From NCBI GenBank assembly GCA_035448545.1, contig DAOTJE010000015.1:51140-115139 (forward strand): DNA of 64,000 nucleotides. Reading direction: 5' to 3'. Within the stretch, counting starts at the first letter, position 1; every line of letters starts with the position of its first letter. This DNA is from Anaerobaca sp035448545 (GTDB lineage Bacteria > Planctomycetota > Phycisphaerae > Sedimentisphaerales > Anaerobacaceae). Position numbers and translations under genes: made by a program. Shown one piece after another: positions 1-9,602 of the stretch. Below the pieces are notes generated by a model. That model did not search any database. It had not been told where the DNA came from and worked only from the letters and a program-made list of their open reading frames with translations.

Positions 1-126
1 TTCTTTGCCGGCGAAGTGATCGACGTCGACGGGCCCTGCGGCGGCTACAATCTCCAGATGTGCTTCTCTACCGGCGCCTTGGCCGGCTCCGCCGCCGGGG
101 GAGCCCATCACTTGACCGGCTTGTAG
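1..126 (+). CDS. HI0933-like FAD-binding oxidoreductase, C-terminal end (partial)
   Basis: Only the last 41 codons are in the window. The frame reads straight from base 1 to a TAG at 124-126 and contains FFAGEVIDVDGPCGGYN, the conserved C-terminal FAD-binding signature of the HI0933/YhiN family (NAD(P)/FAD-dependent, often labelled aminoacetone oxidase family). The usual motif continues with an aromatic residue, a small residue and a Ser-Gly before the end, and this copy keeps FSTG. The tail overlaps the 3' end of the convergent M48 gene by 19 bases. The physiological substrate of this family is not known, so only the family is called. Confidence 0.85.
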   Translation, partial: FFAGEVIDVDGPCGGYNLQMCFSTGALAGSAAGGAHHLTGL

Positions 127-923
127 TACTCCATCGCCTCCGGGATCAACTCCTTGATGTTCCGGATGCGCGTCGCATCGGCCGGATGCGTACTGAGGAA
201 CTCCGGCGTCTGCTGCCCGCTCTTCTGCGCCGCCATCCGCTCCCAAAACGCCACCGCCGTCTGCGGATCATAGCCGGCCATCGACATGAAGATCAAGCCG
301 AGCCGGTCCGCTTCGTTCTCGTGCAGGCGGCTGAACGGCAGCAGCAACCCAACCTGTGTGCCCAAACCGTACGACGAGACGAAGAGGTTCTTCGTCGCCT
401 CCGGCTGCTCTTTGAGCGCTACGGACAGAGCCATTCCGCCCATCTGGACGACCAGCCCCTGTGTCATCCGCTCGGCCCCGTGCTTGGCGAAAACGTGCGC
501 GATCTCGTGACCGACGACCACCGCCAGCCCCGCCTCGGTCTGAGTCACAGGGAGGATGCCCGTATTGACGACGACCTTGCCGCCCGGCATAGCAAAGGCG
601 TTGACAGCGTCGTCCTGCACGAGGTTGAACTCCCACTCATAGCCCTCGAACGGGTCCTTCTCCAGATTCTGCTTGCTGTACTCGTTGACGGCGGCGACGA
701 TGCGGCTGCCGACCCGCTTGACCATCTCGCTATCCTGCGTGTTGGCGACAACCTTGTTCTCGGACAGGTACTGGGTGTACTGCTGAACGCTCAGCGAGTT
801 GATGATCGAATCGGGGACGAGATTGAACTGCCGCCGCCCTGTGATCCCCACTTCCGTGCAGCCGGCCGCCAAGACCACCAAGCCAGTCAGCCAACCCAAT
901 AACCATCTCTTCGCCGCATTCAT
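108..923 (-). CDS. M48 family zinc metalloprotease, lipoprotein
   Basis: A 271-residue periplasmic lipoprotein protease. The start at 923 is preferred over a longer frame reaching 1061 because it gives a lipoprotein signal (lipobox LAAGC, Cys22) and has a GGGAGA ribosome site. The zinc site is visible: HEIAH at 139-143 and HENEAD near 201-206 supplying the third ligand. The length and layout fit the BepA/YcaL/LoiP-like M48 proteins that degrade misassembled outer-membrane proteins; that role is by family only. The gene converges on, and overlaps by 19 bases, the flavoprotein gene ending at 126. The 269 bases upstream (924-1192) separate it from mutS and hold no gene. Confidence 0.9.
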   Translation of the reverse strand: MNAAKRWLLGWLTGLVVLAAGCTEVGITGRRQFNLVPDSIINSLSVQQYTQYLSENKVVANTQDSEMVKRVGSRIVAAVNEYSKQNLEKDPFEGYEWEFNLVQDDAVNAFAMPGGKVVVNTGILPVTQTEAGLAVVVGHEIAHVFAKHGAERMTQGLVVQMGGMALSVALKEQPEATKNLFVSSYGLGTQVGLLLPFSRLHENEADRLGLIFMSMAGYDPQTAVAFWERMAAQKSGQQTPEFLSTHPADATRIRNIKELIPEAMEYYKPVK

Positions 924-1192
924 GGCCGTTCTCCCTTTCGTCCAAAAGGCAATCATCGTCGCAGTGATCCCGGCGAGCCGGGACTCCGATGCACACCTGC
1001 CCTCTATTAAGCCGCTGCCCCTGTTCCTACGCAACGCCTTTTTGGCTGTTTCGGCGGGCAATTCAATCGGCTCTGCCAGCCGGGCGCGATTTGACAGCCT
1101 GATTCACATCCGCAATGTTCCGCTCCCTCGCTTGACGCCTGCCCTGTTCACAACCGCAAGCGAGGTGGTAGCCGACGCACCTTGTTGGAGGT

Positions 1193-3802
<2,610 letters not shown>

Positions 3803-3808
3803 GCCCCG

Positions 3809-3836
3809 ATTATACCGAAACCGGCCCGTTTCTCAA
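3809..3836 (-). promoter_or_regulatory. Sigma-70-type promoter of mutS (leaderless)
   Basis: On the minus strand, TTGAGA (3831-3836), a 16-base spacer and a perfect TATAAT (3809-3814). The -10 box ends 6 bases before the mutS ATG, so transcription should begin at or within a base or two of the start codon. Confidence 0.75.
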
Positions 3837-4042
3837 CCGCCCAGTCCCCTTGTTGGTTCGTTGAGGAGCGTGCTTGATTCTCTTACAGCCACGTGATACG
3901 TTCTGGCTGTTCGGCAAGACCTCTCTTGAGGCCAGAAAACGGACACAGCAAAGCCCCCGCGGGAGATGGCTTCGTTGCCACCCGATCGCAGTTTGAAGGC
4001 TGAAAGTGTCGCGGATGCGCTGCGCGAAGACAGGAGGTCGCC

Positions 4043-4228
4043 ATGACCAAAGTAGCGAAGAAGGGCCCGAGGCCCGGCCCACAACCACGAGTCAAGTATT
4101 GCCCGAACTGCAAGGGCGATATTCGCCCGGTCGCAAACCGCAAGAAGAAAGCGAGCGAAGCACACTCGTACCAATGTGACGTGTGCGACTGGATCTTCGA
4201 GATCAATGAGCTTCGTCGAGAACGGTAG
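4043..4228 (+). CDS. Small zinc-ribbon protein
   Basis: A 61-residue basic protein with two Cys pairs, CPNC near residues 20-23 and CDVC near 47-50, spaced as in a zinc ribbon. The linker is very rich in Lys and Arg. An AGGAGG-like ribosome site sits 6-10 bases before the ATG. It is transcribed away from mutS and stands alone. The basic, zinc-ribbon character suggests nucleic-acid or ribosome binding, but no specific family was recognised. Function unknown. Confidence 0.7.
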   Translation: MTKVAKKGPRPGPQPRVKYCPNCKGDIRPVANRKKKASEAHSYQCDVCDWIFEINELRRER

Positions 4229-4324
4229 CAAGCACGGCGCACTGCAAACATAGGTCTCTTGGCGCAGTGGCCTATTCCGGGCAGGCGCGACAGTCTGGAC
4301 TGGCCTGAGGATGTCAGACCCGTC

Positions 4325-4657
4325 TCAATCCTTGATGATCCGGACGAGTGTGTCTACGACTTCGGCCAACTTCTCCCTCTTGATGGTACCGATTCGATAC
4401 AAGATGATGTGAGTATCCGCCGTGAAGAGACGATTGGGCCTTATGTTACCTGACTGCTTGAGGTTTCCGGATACGAAGTCCTTGTCATCGACGGAAATGG
4501 CGTAGTTGTCACCGATCGTCCGGCTCGTTAACTGACACAGAATGACGTCATCTCCCTGAAGTGGAGCGATGACAAGAGCCGGGCGGCGTTTCGACTGGCT
4601 CAGGTCGGAAAAGGGGAAGGGTATGACAACAACATCGCCTTTCACAAATCTTGCCAC
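4325..4657 (-). CDS. PemK/MazF-family toxin-like protein
   Basis: A 110-residue protein matching the PemK/MazF fold. It begins with KGDVVVIPFPFSDLSQSKRRPALVI, the family's N-terminal pattern of a basic patch and RPALVI strand. Family members are usually mRNA endonucleases neutralised by the gene before them. A GTG start at 4657 is chosen: it has a GAGGAGG ribosome site inside the end of the upstream antitoxin gene and gives the normal N-terminus. A longer ATG frame from 4684 would add residues outside the domain. It overlaps the antitoxin stop by 16 bases, indicating translational coupling. Confidence 0.8.
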   Translation of the reverse strand: MARFVKGDVVVIPFPFSDLSQSKRRPALVIAPLQGDDVILCQLTSRTIGDNYAISVDDKDFVSGNLKQSGNIRPNRLFTADTHIILYRIGTIKREKLAEVVDTLVRIIKD

Positions 4658-4836
4658 GCCTCGTCCTCCTCGGGTCGGAGCCAATCCTTGGACAGAGCGG
4701 ATTCACTCGCGATACTGACAGCGAGCTTCTCCCTCGCCATTTTGGCCTTGAGGAAATAGACAAAGTCGAGCACCTCCGCCAGAAGCGGCTCGGGGACCGC
4801 CTCAATCTCGCTGATAAGCAATTCCTTTGTACTCAT
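4642..4836 (-). CDS. DUF2281-like antitoxin partner
   Basis: A 64-residue acidic protein, MSTKELLISEIEAVPEPLLA onwards. Its N-terminal helix pattern (E-x-VPEPLLAEVLDFVYFLK) resembles DUF2281/VapB-type antitoxins that precede PIN or MazF-like toxins. It lies immediately upstream of, and overlaps, the PemK/MazF-like gene. The ATG at 4836 follows a GAGGTG ribosome site; an upstream in-frame ATG is less likely. No DNA-binding ribbon is obvious in so short a protein. The role as antitoxin rests mainly on size and position. Confidence 0.7.
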   Translation of the reverse strand: MSTKELLISEIEAVPEPLLAEVLDFVYFLKAKMAREKLAVSIASESALSKDWLRPEEDEAWQDL

Positions 4837-4894
4837 GGTATACACCTCGTCATGTGGCCCCGTCACTTCTGCCAATCGCAAGCGATCCACAACA

Positions 4895-4924
4895 AGGATA
4901 GCACAGACCCTGAGGGTAGGTCAA
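4895..4924 (-). promoter_or_regulatory. Promoter of the toxin-antitoxin pair
   Basis: Minus-strand TTGACC (4919-4924), 18-base spacer, TATCCT (4895-4900). It lies about 60 bases upstream of the antitoxin ATG. Confidence 0.55.
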
Positions 4925-5017
4925 CAGAATCGCGGAATCAAACTCGGTACACTCTGCCCTGTTGTTCGGTGCTCAGTCAGAGCAGATTGGGGCACTCACA
5001 CAGCCGCAGCCCAACCA

Positions 5018-6202
5018 TCAGTCTTGAATTGGACCGCGGAGGATGTCCGCGACGATAGCAGCGGCGTCCGAAACCATGCCTGTGACCGCCAGGCGTCCGA
5101 GCAGGGTCCGCTGGCGTGCAGTGAAGGCGACGGGGCTGTGGGGGTCGAAGCTGGCAACACCGAGAGTCCGGTGGATGGCACGGACCAGGTCGTCGATGCC
5201 GACGGCCTGTTTGGCGCTGATGCGCACGGATTTGTCCGTGTCGGCAGGCAACGCGGCAAGGTCGAGACGCGACGGCAGATCGGATTTGTTCAGGACGGTC
5301 AGAACGCGTTTGTCGGCCAGCGCTTCGAGCAGCTTCTCGCCCATGTGGGGATCCGGCCGGCTGAGGTCGAGAACCAGCAGGACCAGATCGGCCCGGCGGA
5401 GAATCTCCACGCTTCTCGCCTGGGCGGCCTGATCGATTCCATCGCCGTCTGCCGCAACAGCATCGGCGCCAAGGCCAGCGGTGTCGATGACCGTGGCTGC
5501 CAGGGGCGGGATGAGAATCTCCGCAGAGATCCAGTCTCGCGTGGTGCCTTCGATGTCGGTGACGATGGCCTTCTCGCATCCGGCCAAGGTGTTCAGCAGT
5601 GTACTCTTGCCCGTGTTCGGCGGACCGACCAGTGCCACCGTGCAGCCATCAACGATCAGGCGAGCGGTCTGGCTGTCACGGAGTATCTGTCTGGCCTGGC
5701 CGGCAATCTCGGCCAGCGAGATCGAATCCTTTTCCCGGGACCACCGTCGGACTGTCTGCGCCAGCCCTCCCTCGATCTGGGCCACGATGATCCGAGCCCC
5801 TTCGATGGTCTTGACCTTCGTCAGGGCCAGCTTTGCCTCGATCGCAATCGAATCATCGGGCCGTTCGGTAGAAAGCGTCCGGGCCAGCGCAGACTCAGCA
5901 GCGAGTAAATCCACGCCCCGACTCCGAAGCAGACTCATGATCCTCTCGGTGATCAACGGGTTCCCGTGACAGTGAATCGCGAAAACGTCAGGTCCTTCAC
6001 ACCCAACGGTGACCTGATCGATGACGTCAGCGCCATCGACGATGTGACCAAGACGGATACGACCGGGCTCGAAGGCAGGTGACCCCTGGCCGGAGGAAAG
6101 AAAGATCTCCGACAGAACCGCTTGGACCGACTCGCCGCAAAGCAGGATCGTGGCAATCGCCCCCGCACCCGACCCGGTCATGACTGCTGCGAAGGCCGCC
6201 AT
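5018..6202 (-). CDS. MnmE (TrmE)-like GTPase lacking the C-terminal Cys motif
   Basis: A 394-residue GTPase with the three-part MnmE layout: an N-terminal formyl-THF-type domain (about 1-115, including the VFAIHCHGNP stretch), a helical domain, and an inserted G domain with GPPNTGKST (193-201), TTRDW, DTAGL and NKSD. MnmE with MnmG modifies the wobble uridine of certain tRNAs. True MnmE proteins are about 450 residues and end in FCIGK with an essential Cys. This one stops about 35 residues early (ILRGPIQD), with no FCIGK found in the other frames just beyond. It lies 4 bases after coaX in one operon. It may be a divergent paralog rather than working MnmE. Confidence 0.8.
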   Translation of the reverse strand: MAAFAAVMTGSGAGAIATILLCGESVQAVLSEIFLSSGQGSPAFEPGRIRLGHIVDGADVIDQVTVGCEGPDVFAIHCHGNPLITERIMSLLRSRGVDLLAAESALARTLSTERPDDSIAIEAKLALTKVKTIEGARIIVAQIEGGLAQTVRRWSREKDSISLAEIAGQARQILRDSQTARLIVDGCTVALVGPPNTGKSTLLNTLAGCEKAIVTDIEGTTRDWISAEILIPPLAATVIDTAGLGADAVAADGDGIDQAAQARSVEILRRADLVLLVLDLSRPDPHMGEKLLEALADKRVLTVLNKSDLPSRLDLAALPADTDKSVRISAKQAVGIDDLVRAIHRTLGVASFDPHSPVAFTARQRTLLGRLAVTGMVSDAAAIVADILRGPIQD

Positions 6203-6206
6203 GAGG

Positions 6207-7001
6207 TCAGACCGTCTCGCTCTGTTTCTCGATGTGCTTCATGTAGGCCAGGACAATGCCTTTGACGACAAGATGCGGGACATAATTGTCAACGAAAGGA
6301 CAGTCGTCTTTAATCATGGCCGCACCCGAACCAGTGATGATCGTCTGAGGCCAACGCCCGAGTTGCTCGGCGTAGCGTCGCACGATTTCTTCCATCGCAC
6401 CGATGATCGAGTAGTACAGGCCGCAGTTGATCGCGTCGGCGGTGTTCTTGCCGTACGGCGTTTCCGGGCGGTGCACGGTGATCTTGGGCAACTGGGCGGT
6501 GCTGTCCTTCAGGGCTTGAGCACTGATCTCGAAACCAGGGCAGATCACCCCACCCTGAAAAACCCCGTTGGCATCGACCAGGTCGATCGTCACGGCCGTG
6601 CCGAAATCGGCCACCACCACCGCATCTTCTACCACATCATAGGCGGCCGCCGCCGACACGATACGGTCAGTCCCCACCTTCGTCGGTTCGTCCACCCAGG
6701 CCGGCATCGGCAGCGGAATGTCCTGCCCGATAACATGGATCTTCTCACCAAGGTCCTCCTCAGCAACCTTGCGGATGAACTCGGCCCACACCGGCTTGAC
6801 ACTGCTGACGACGATGACCCCATCCCGCTTGCCCTCGATCGAGGTCTCCAGAACGGGAATCTTCTGCCAGGCCGAAACCAGGCAGTCCCTCAGAGCCGCC
6901 TGCCCACCGCCCGGCAACGACTGAATGGACTCTTCCTTGCCGTCGAGGAACAGCCCAACCGCCACATTGGTGTTGCCGATATCCACCGCCACGATATTCA
7001 T
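6207..7001 (-). CDS. coaX: Type III pantothenate kinase
   Basis: A 264-residue enzyme that phosphorylates pantothenate, the first step of coenzyme A synthesis. The ASKHA-fold motifs of CoaX are clear: VDIGNTNVAVGLF at the N-terminus (phosphate-1), GTDRIVSAAAAY in the middle, VVADFGTAVTIDLV (phosphate-2), GGVICPGF, and TGSGA near the C-terminus. Type III enzymes need a monovalent cation and are not inhibited by CoA. It is first in a two-gene unit with the MnmE-like gene (4-base gap) and has a good promoter about 60 bases upstream. Confidence 0.95.
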   Translation of the reverse strand: MNIVAVDIGNTNVAVGLFLDGKEESIQSLPGGGQAALRDCLVSAWQKIPVLETSIEGKRDGVIVVSSVKPVWAEFIRKVAEEDLGEKIHVIGQDIPLPMPAWVDEPTKVGTDRIVSAAAAYDVVEDAVVVADFGTAVTIDLVDANGVFQGGVICPGFEISAQALKDSTAQLPKITVHRPETPYGKNTADAINCGLYYSIIGAMEEIVRRYAEQLGRWPQTIITGSGAAMIKDDCPFVDNYVPHLVVKGIVLAYMKHIEKQSETV

Positions 7002-7063
7002 AAGTCACACTCGGGAGTTTCAGATCTGCGATTCGGCGTCTCATCCTGGCGCCACGAAGGGCG

Positions 7064-7092
7064 CTTGTAGTGTATTCTGACCGGGTTGTCAA
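7064..7092 (-). promoter_or_regulatory. Promoter of coaX and the MnmE-like gene
   Basis: Minus-strand perfect TTGACA (7087-7092), 17-base spacer, TACAAG (7064-7069), about 60 bases before the coaX ATG. Confidence 0.6.
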
Positions 7093-7191
7093 CCTCGCCC
7101 GGAAGTCCTGCCAGGCCGAGCAAGCGGGGATGACCACCCCGGCAGGCGTGGCATCTGGGTGGTCTGACCGTTTCTCTTGGCACCGACGGCG

Positions 7192-8193
7192 CTATGGCTG
7201 GGCCTTATGCTCCGTGATCTTCTGCCAGAGCAATTCGGTCAGCTCCTTGATCCCTTCGCCGGTGGCGGCCGAGATCGCCAGGACGTCCGAGCCGAGTCCG
7301 TCCCGGATATGGGCGAGCGCGGCGCCTTCGGGGTCGAGGTCAATCTTGTTGGCGACGATCACCTCGGGCTTTTGGGCCAGGACCTCGCTGTACCGCTCCA
7401 GCTCAGCGCGAATCGTGTGGTAATTATCCACCGGATCGGCGCCGTCCAGGGGCAGAACATCGAGAACGTGCACAATGATGGCGGTCCGTTCAATGTGCTT
7501 GAGAAAGTCGTGGCCGAGGCCCGCGCCCTCGCTGGCGCCTTCGATCAAGCCGGGAATATCCGCCATTACGAACCGCCGGAAGCCGCTCAGGCCCACAATG
7601 CCCAGCACAGGCTCCAGCGTCGTAAACGGATAGGCTGCGATCTTGGGCCGCGCCGCCGAGCAGCGGGAGATCAGCGTACTCTTACCCGCGTTGGGCAGAC
7701 CCACCAGGCCGACGTCGGCAATCAGCTTGAGCTCCAGCCGGAGGTTGCGTTCCTGGCCGGGCTTGCCCGGCTCGAACTCGCGAGGCGTCTGATGTGTCGC
7801 GGTCGCGAAGGTTTTGTTGCCCCTGCCCCCCTTGCCCCCCTTGCAGACCAGGACTCTCATGCCGACCTTGTTGAGGTCTTTCAGCAGCAGGTTCCAGTCG
7901 GTGTCGTAGATGAGCGTCCCGGCCGGCACACGAATGATCAGGTCTTGTCCGTCGGCGCCGGACTTGTTGGAGCCCTGGCCGGGCCGGCCGTTCTCGGCAC
8001 GCCAGTGGTGCTTGCCCGCGAAATCCAGCAGCGTATCGAGGTCGCCTGCGGCCTCAAAATAGACATGTCCGCCCCGACCGCCGTCGCCGCCGTCGGGCCC
8101 CCCTTTGGGCACGAACTTCTCTCGCCGGAAGCTGACACACCCGTTGCCTCCGTCGCCCGCCTTGACCCAGATTCGCGCCTCGTCAACAAACAT
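7192..8193 (-). CDS. obg: GTPase Obg (CgtA)
   Basis: A 333-residue Obg-family GTPase for late 50S ribosome assembly and stress control. The glycine-rich Obg domain (about 1-158) has the typical GDGGNG, PKGGPDGGDGGRGG and GKGGKGGRGNK runs. The G domain follows, with GLPNAGKSTLI, DIPGLIEGA and NKIDL. The start is placed at MFVDEARI, the standard family start, although a frame open to 8235 exists. No C-terminal OCT domain is present, so this is a short-form Obg. It sits downstream of rpmA, but a terminator lies between them. Confidence 0.95.
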   Translation of the reverse strand: MFVDEARIWVKAGDGGNGCVSFRREKFVPKGGPDGGDGGRGGHVYFEAAGDLDTLLDFAGKHHWRAENGRPGQGSNKSGADGQDLIIRVPAGTLIYDTDWNLLLKDLNKVGMRVLVCKGGKGGRGNKTFATATHQTPREFEPGKPGQERNLRLELKLIADVGLVGLPNAGKSTLISRCSAARPKIAAYPFTTLEPVLGIVGLSGFRRFVMADIPGLIEGASEGAGLGHDFLKHIERTAIIVHVLDVLPLDGADPVDNYHTIRAELERYSEVLAQKPEVIVANKIDLDPEGAALAHIRDGLGSDVLAISAATGEGIKELTELLWQKITEHKAQP

Positions 8194-8240
8194 GGCACCA
8201 CGGAAACCCTGGGGGATACCCGAGATGAAACCCACCTACA

Positions 8241-8268
8241 AAAAAAGGATGGCATTTCACCATCCTTT
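8241..8268 (-). terminator. Rho-independent terminator after rpmA
   Basis: On the minus strand, a 9-bp perfect stem (AAAGGATGG / CCATCCTTT, arms 8260-8268 and 8244-8252) with a 7-base loop, followed by a T run. It lies between the rpmA stop and the obg start and should separate the two genes' transcripts. Confidence 0.75.
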
Positions 8269-8298
8269 GGAGATCACGCTGCAGGATGCTCCGAGCGA

Positions 8299-8532
8299 TC
8301 AGAGCACATGCACCTTGCGGCCGTGGAACGACACCGTCCCATCCACCTTGGCGAACAGCGTGTAGTCCCTGCCCATGCCCACGTTGGAACCGGCAAAGAA
8401 CCGGGTGCCGCACTGCCGCACGAGGATCGCCCCCGCCTTGGCCCTCTGGCCGGCACAGAGCTTCACGCCGCGATACTGCGGATTGCTGTCCCGTCCGTTC
8501 CTCGAAGAACCTTGTCCCTTCTTATGTGCCAT
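8299..8532 (-). CDS. rpmA: 50S ribosomal protein L27
   Basis: A complete 77-residue L27. It begins MAHKKGQGSSRNGRDSNPQY, the conserved N-terminal tail that reaches the peptidyl-transferase centre, and continues with GVKLCAGQRAKAGAILVRQ and GTRF..GSNVGMGRDYTLFA. There is no leader to be cleaved before the Ala. A GAGGT ribosome site precedes the ATG. L27 is normally preceded by rplU (L21); here the upstream gene is a thioredoxin-like lipoprotein and no rplU is seen in the window. Confidence 0.98.
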   Translation of the reverse strand: MAHKKGQGSSRNGRDSNPQYRGVKLCAGQRAKAGAILVRQCGTRFFAGSNVGMGRDYTLFAKVDGTVSFHGRKVHVL

Positions 8533-8589
8533 AGCCTATTACCTCGGAATCTTCTACCCTAAATCCGTGGAAAACTACTAAAACAAGTG

Positions 8590-8618
8590 AATATAATGAT
8601 TCCCGTTCACAGTGTCCA
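8590..8618 (-). promoter_or_regulatory. Promoter of rpmA
   Basis: Minus-strand TGGACA (8613-8618), 17-base spacer, TATATT (8590-8595), each one mismatch from consensus. It gives a leader of about 50 bases. Confidence 0.65.
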
Positions 8619-8645
8619 GCCCAATTTTGGAGAAATTCAGCCGCC

Positions 8646-9323
8646 CTATTGCGCCTGAATGATCGCCTTGGCGTCTTCGGCAGGCATCAAACCGGTGGAT
8701 GCCACCTTGAACCGGCCCTGCGGATCGATGAAGAAGCAGCTCGGCACGAACTGGACCTCCCCGAACGGGGCCGGCAGGCTGCTGCCGCCGCCGGACAGGA
8801 CGCTGAAACCGATGTTCTCCTTGAGGGCATATTCTTTCAGCAGCGCCGGCGGCTCGTTCGAAACGCTCAGGATGGCCAGGTCCTTCTCGGGATAGGCCGC
8901 CCGCAATTCCTTCAGATGCGGGATTTCCAGCCTGCACGTCGCCACCCAGGTGGTCCAGATGACTACCAGCACGTTCCTGCCCCGGTAGTCGCTGAGCCTA
9001 TGGGCGTTGCCGTTGATGTCGGTCAGGGTGAAATCCTGGGCGATCTTGCCCCACCACTGCTCTGCGGCCGGACTCCAGGTTTTGGCGGCCTTGACGACAT
9101 TCTGAATGCTCACCGACGGTTCACGGAACAGACTGGCGGCTGCATCGAGCGGGTCCAGTCCGGCTTGGTCTTTGTCTGAGGTGGCGGAGGGCGTCTTGGC
9201 GGTGTCGGGCGCTGCCGGCGCCGGGGCCTTCTTCTTACACCCGGCCGGACCCGCCAGGACTGCCAACGCCACGGTGGCACACGCCGCCAGAGACAACCAT
9301 CGAACTCTACTCCTGATAGCCAT
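8646..9323 (-). CDS. TlpA/thioredoxin-like lipoprotein with a one-Cys active site
   Basis: A 225-residue lipoprotein (lipobox LAGPAGC, Cys29) followed by an Ala/Pro linker and, from about residue 95, a TlpA/ResA-type thioredoxin fold: DFTLTDINGNAHRLSDYRGRNVLVVIW, then RLEIPHLKEL. Family members usually carry WCxxC and reduce or monitor periplasmic disulfides. Here the site reads WTTWVATCR (123-131), so the first, attacking Cys is replaced by Val127 and only Cys130 remains. The cis-Pro region (VQFVPSCFFIDPQG) is kept and has an extra Cys. A GGGAGGA ribosome site precedes the ATG. Redox activity is doubtful. Confidence 0.8.
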   Translation of the reverse strand: MAIRSRVRWLSLAACATVALAVLAGPAGCKKKAPAPAAPDTAKTPSATSDKDQAGLDPLDAAASLFREPSVSIQNVVKAAKTWSPAAEQWWGKIAQDFTLTDINGNAHRLSDYRGRNVLVVIWTTWVATCRLEIPHLKELRAAYPEKDLAILSVSNEPPALLKEYALKENIGFSVLSGGGSSLPAPFGEVQFVPSCFFIDPQGRFKVASTGLMPAEDAKAIIQAQ

Positions 9324-9361
9324 AGGAATATCCTCCCTGGGTAATTCTCATATGGTAGAAC

Positions 9362-9390
9362 ACTATAGCCAACGATACCGAGCGGGTAAA
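9362..9390 (-). promoter_or_regulatory. Promoter of the thioredoxin-like lipoprotein gene
   Basis: Minus-strand TTTACC (9385-9390), 17-base spacer, TATAGT (9362-9367), about 40 bases before the ATG. It resembles the divergent plus-strand promoter nearby. Confidence 0.5.
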
Positions 9391-9478
9391 GGTCCTACCC
9401 ACAATTTTTTGCCGCACAAGAGCCGGACATCGCCATCTCGACCGAATTGCGTCGCCCGCGCCATTCGTCTGTTTGGTG

Positions 9479-9507
9479 TTTACTGCCGGATGGTCCCCCT
9501 ATATAGT
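9479..9507 (+). promoter_or_regulatory. Promoter of the sialate O-acetylesterase genes
   Basis: TTTACT (9479-9484), 17-base spacer, TATAGT (9502-9507), giving a leader of about 90 bases before the ATG at 9603. Confidence 0.5.
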
Positions 9508-9602
9508 TGGAAGAGGAAGTCCCATCCGGCGTCGAACCAGGCAGTGCATCCCGCCGGATCGGCATGCAGATGCAAGGCAAACGTGCAAATGAAGGAGTCG
9601 AG

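Noticed and set aside
4259..4453. Short plus-strand frame (64 codons) after the zinc-ribbon gene
   Set aside because: It overlaps the toxin gene on the other strand, has no ribosome site and no recognisable content.
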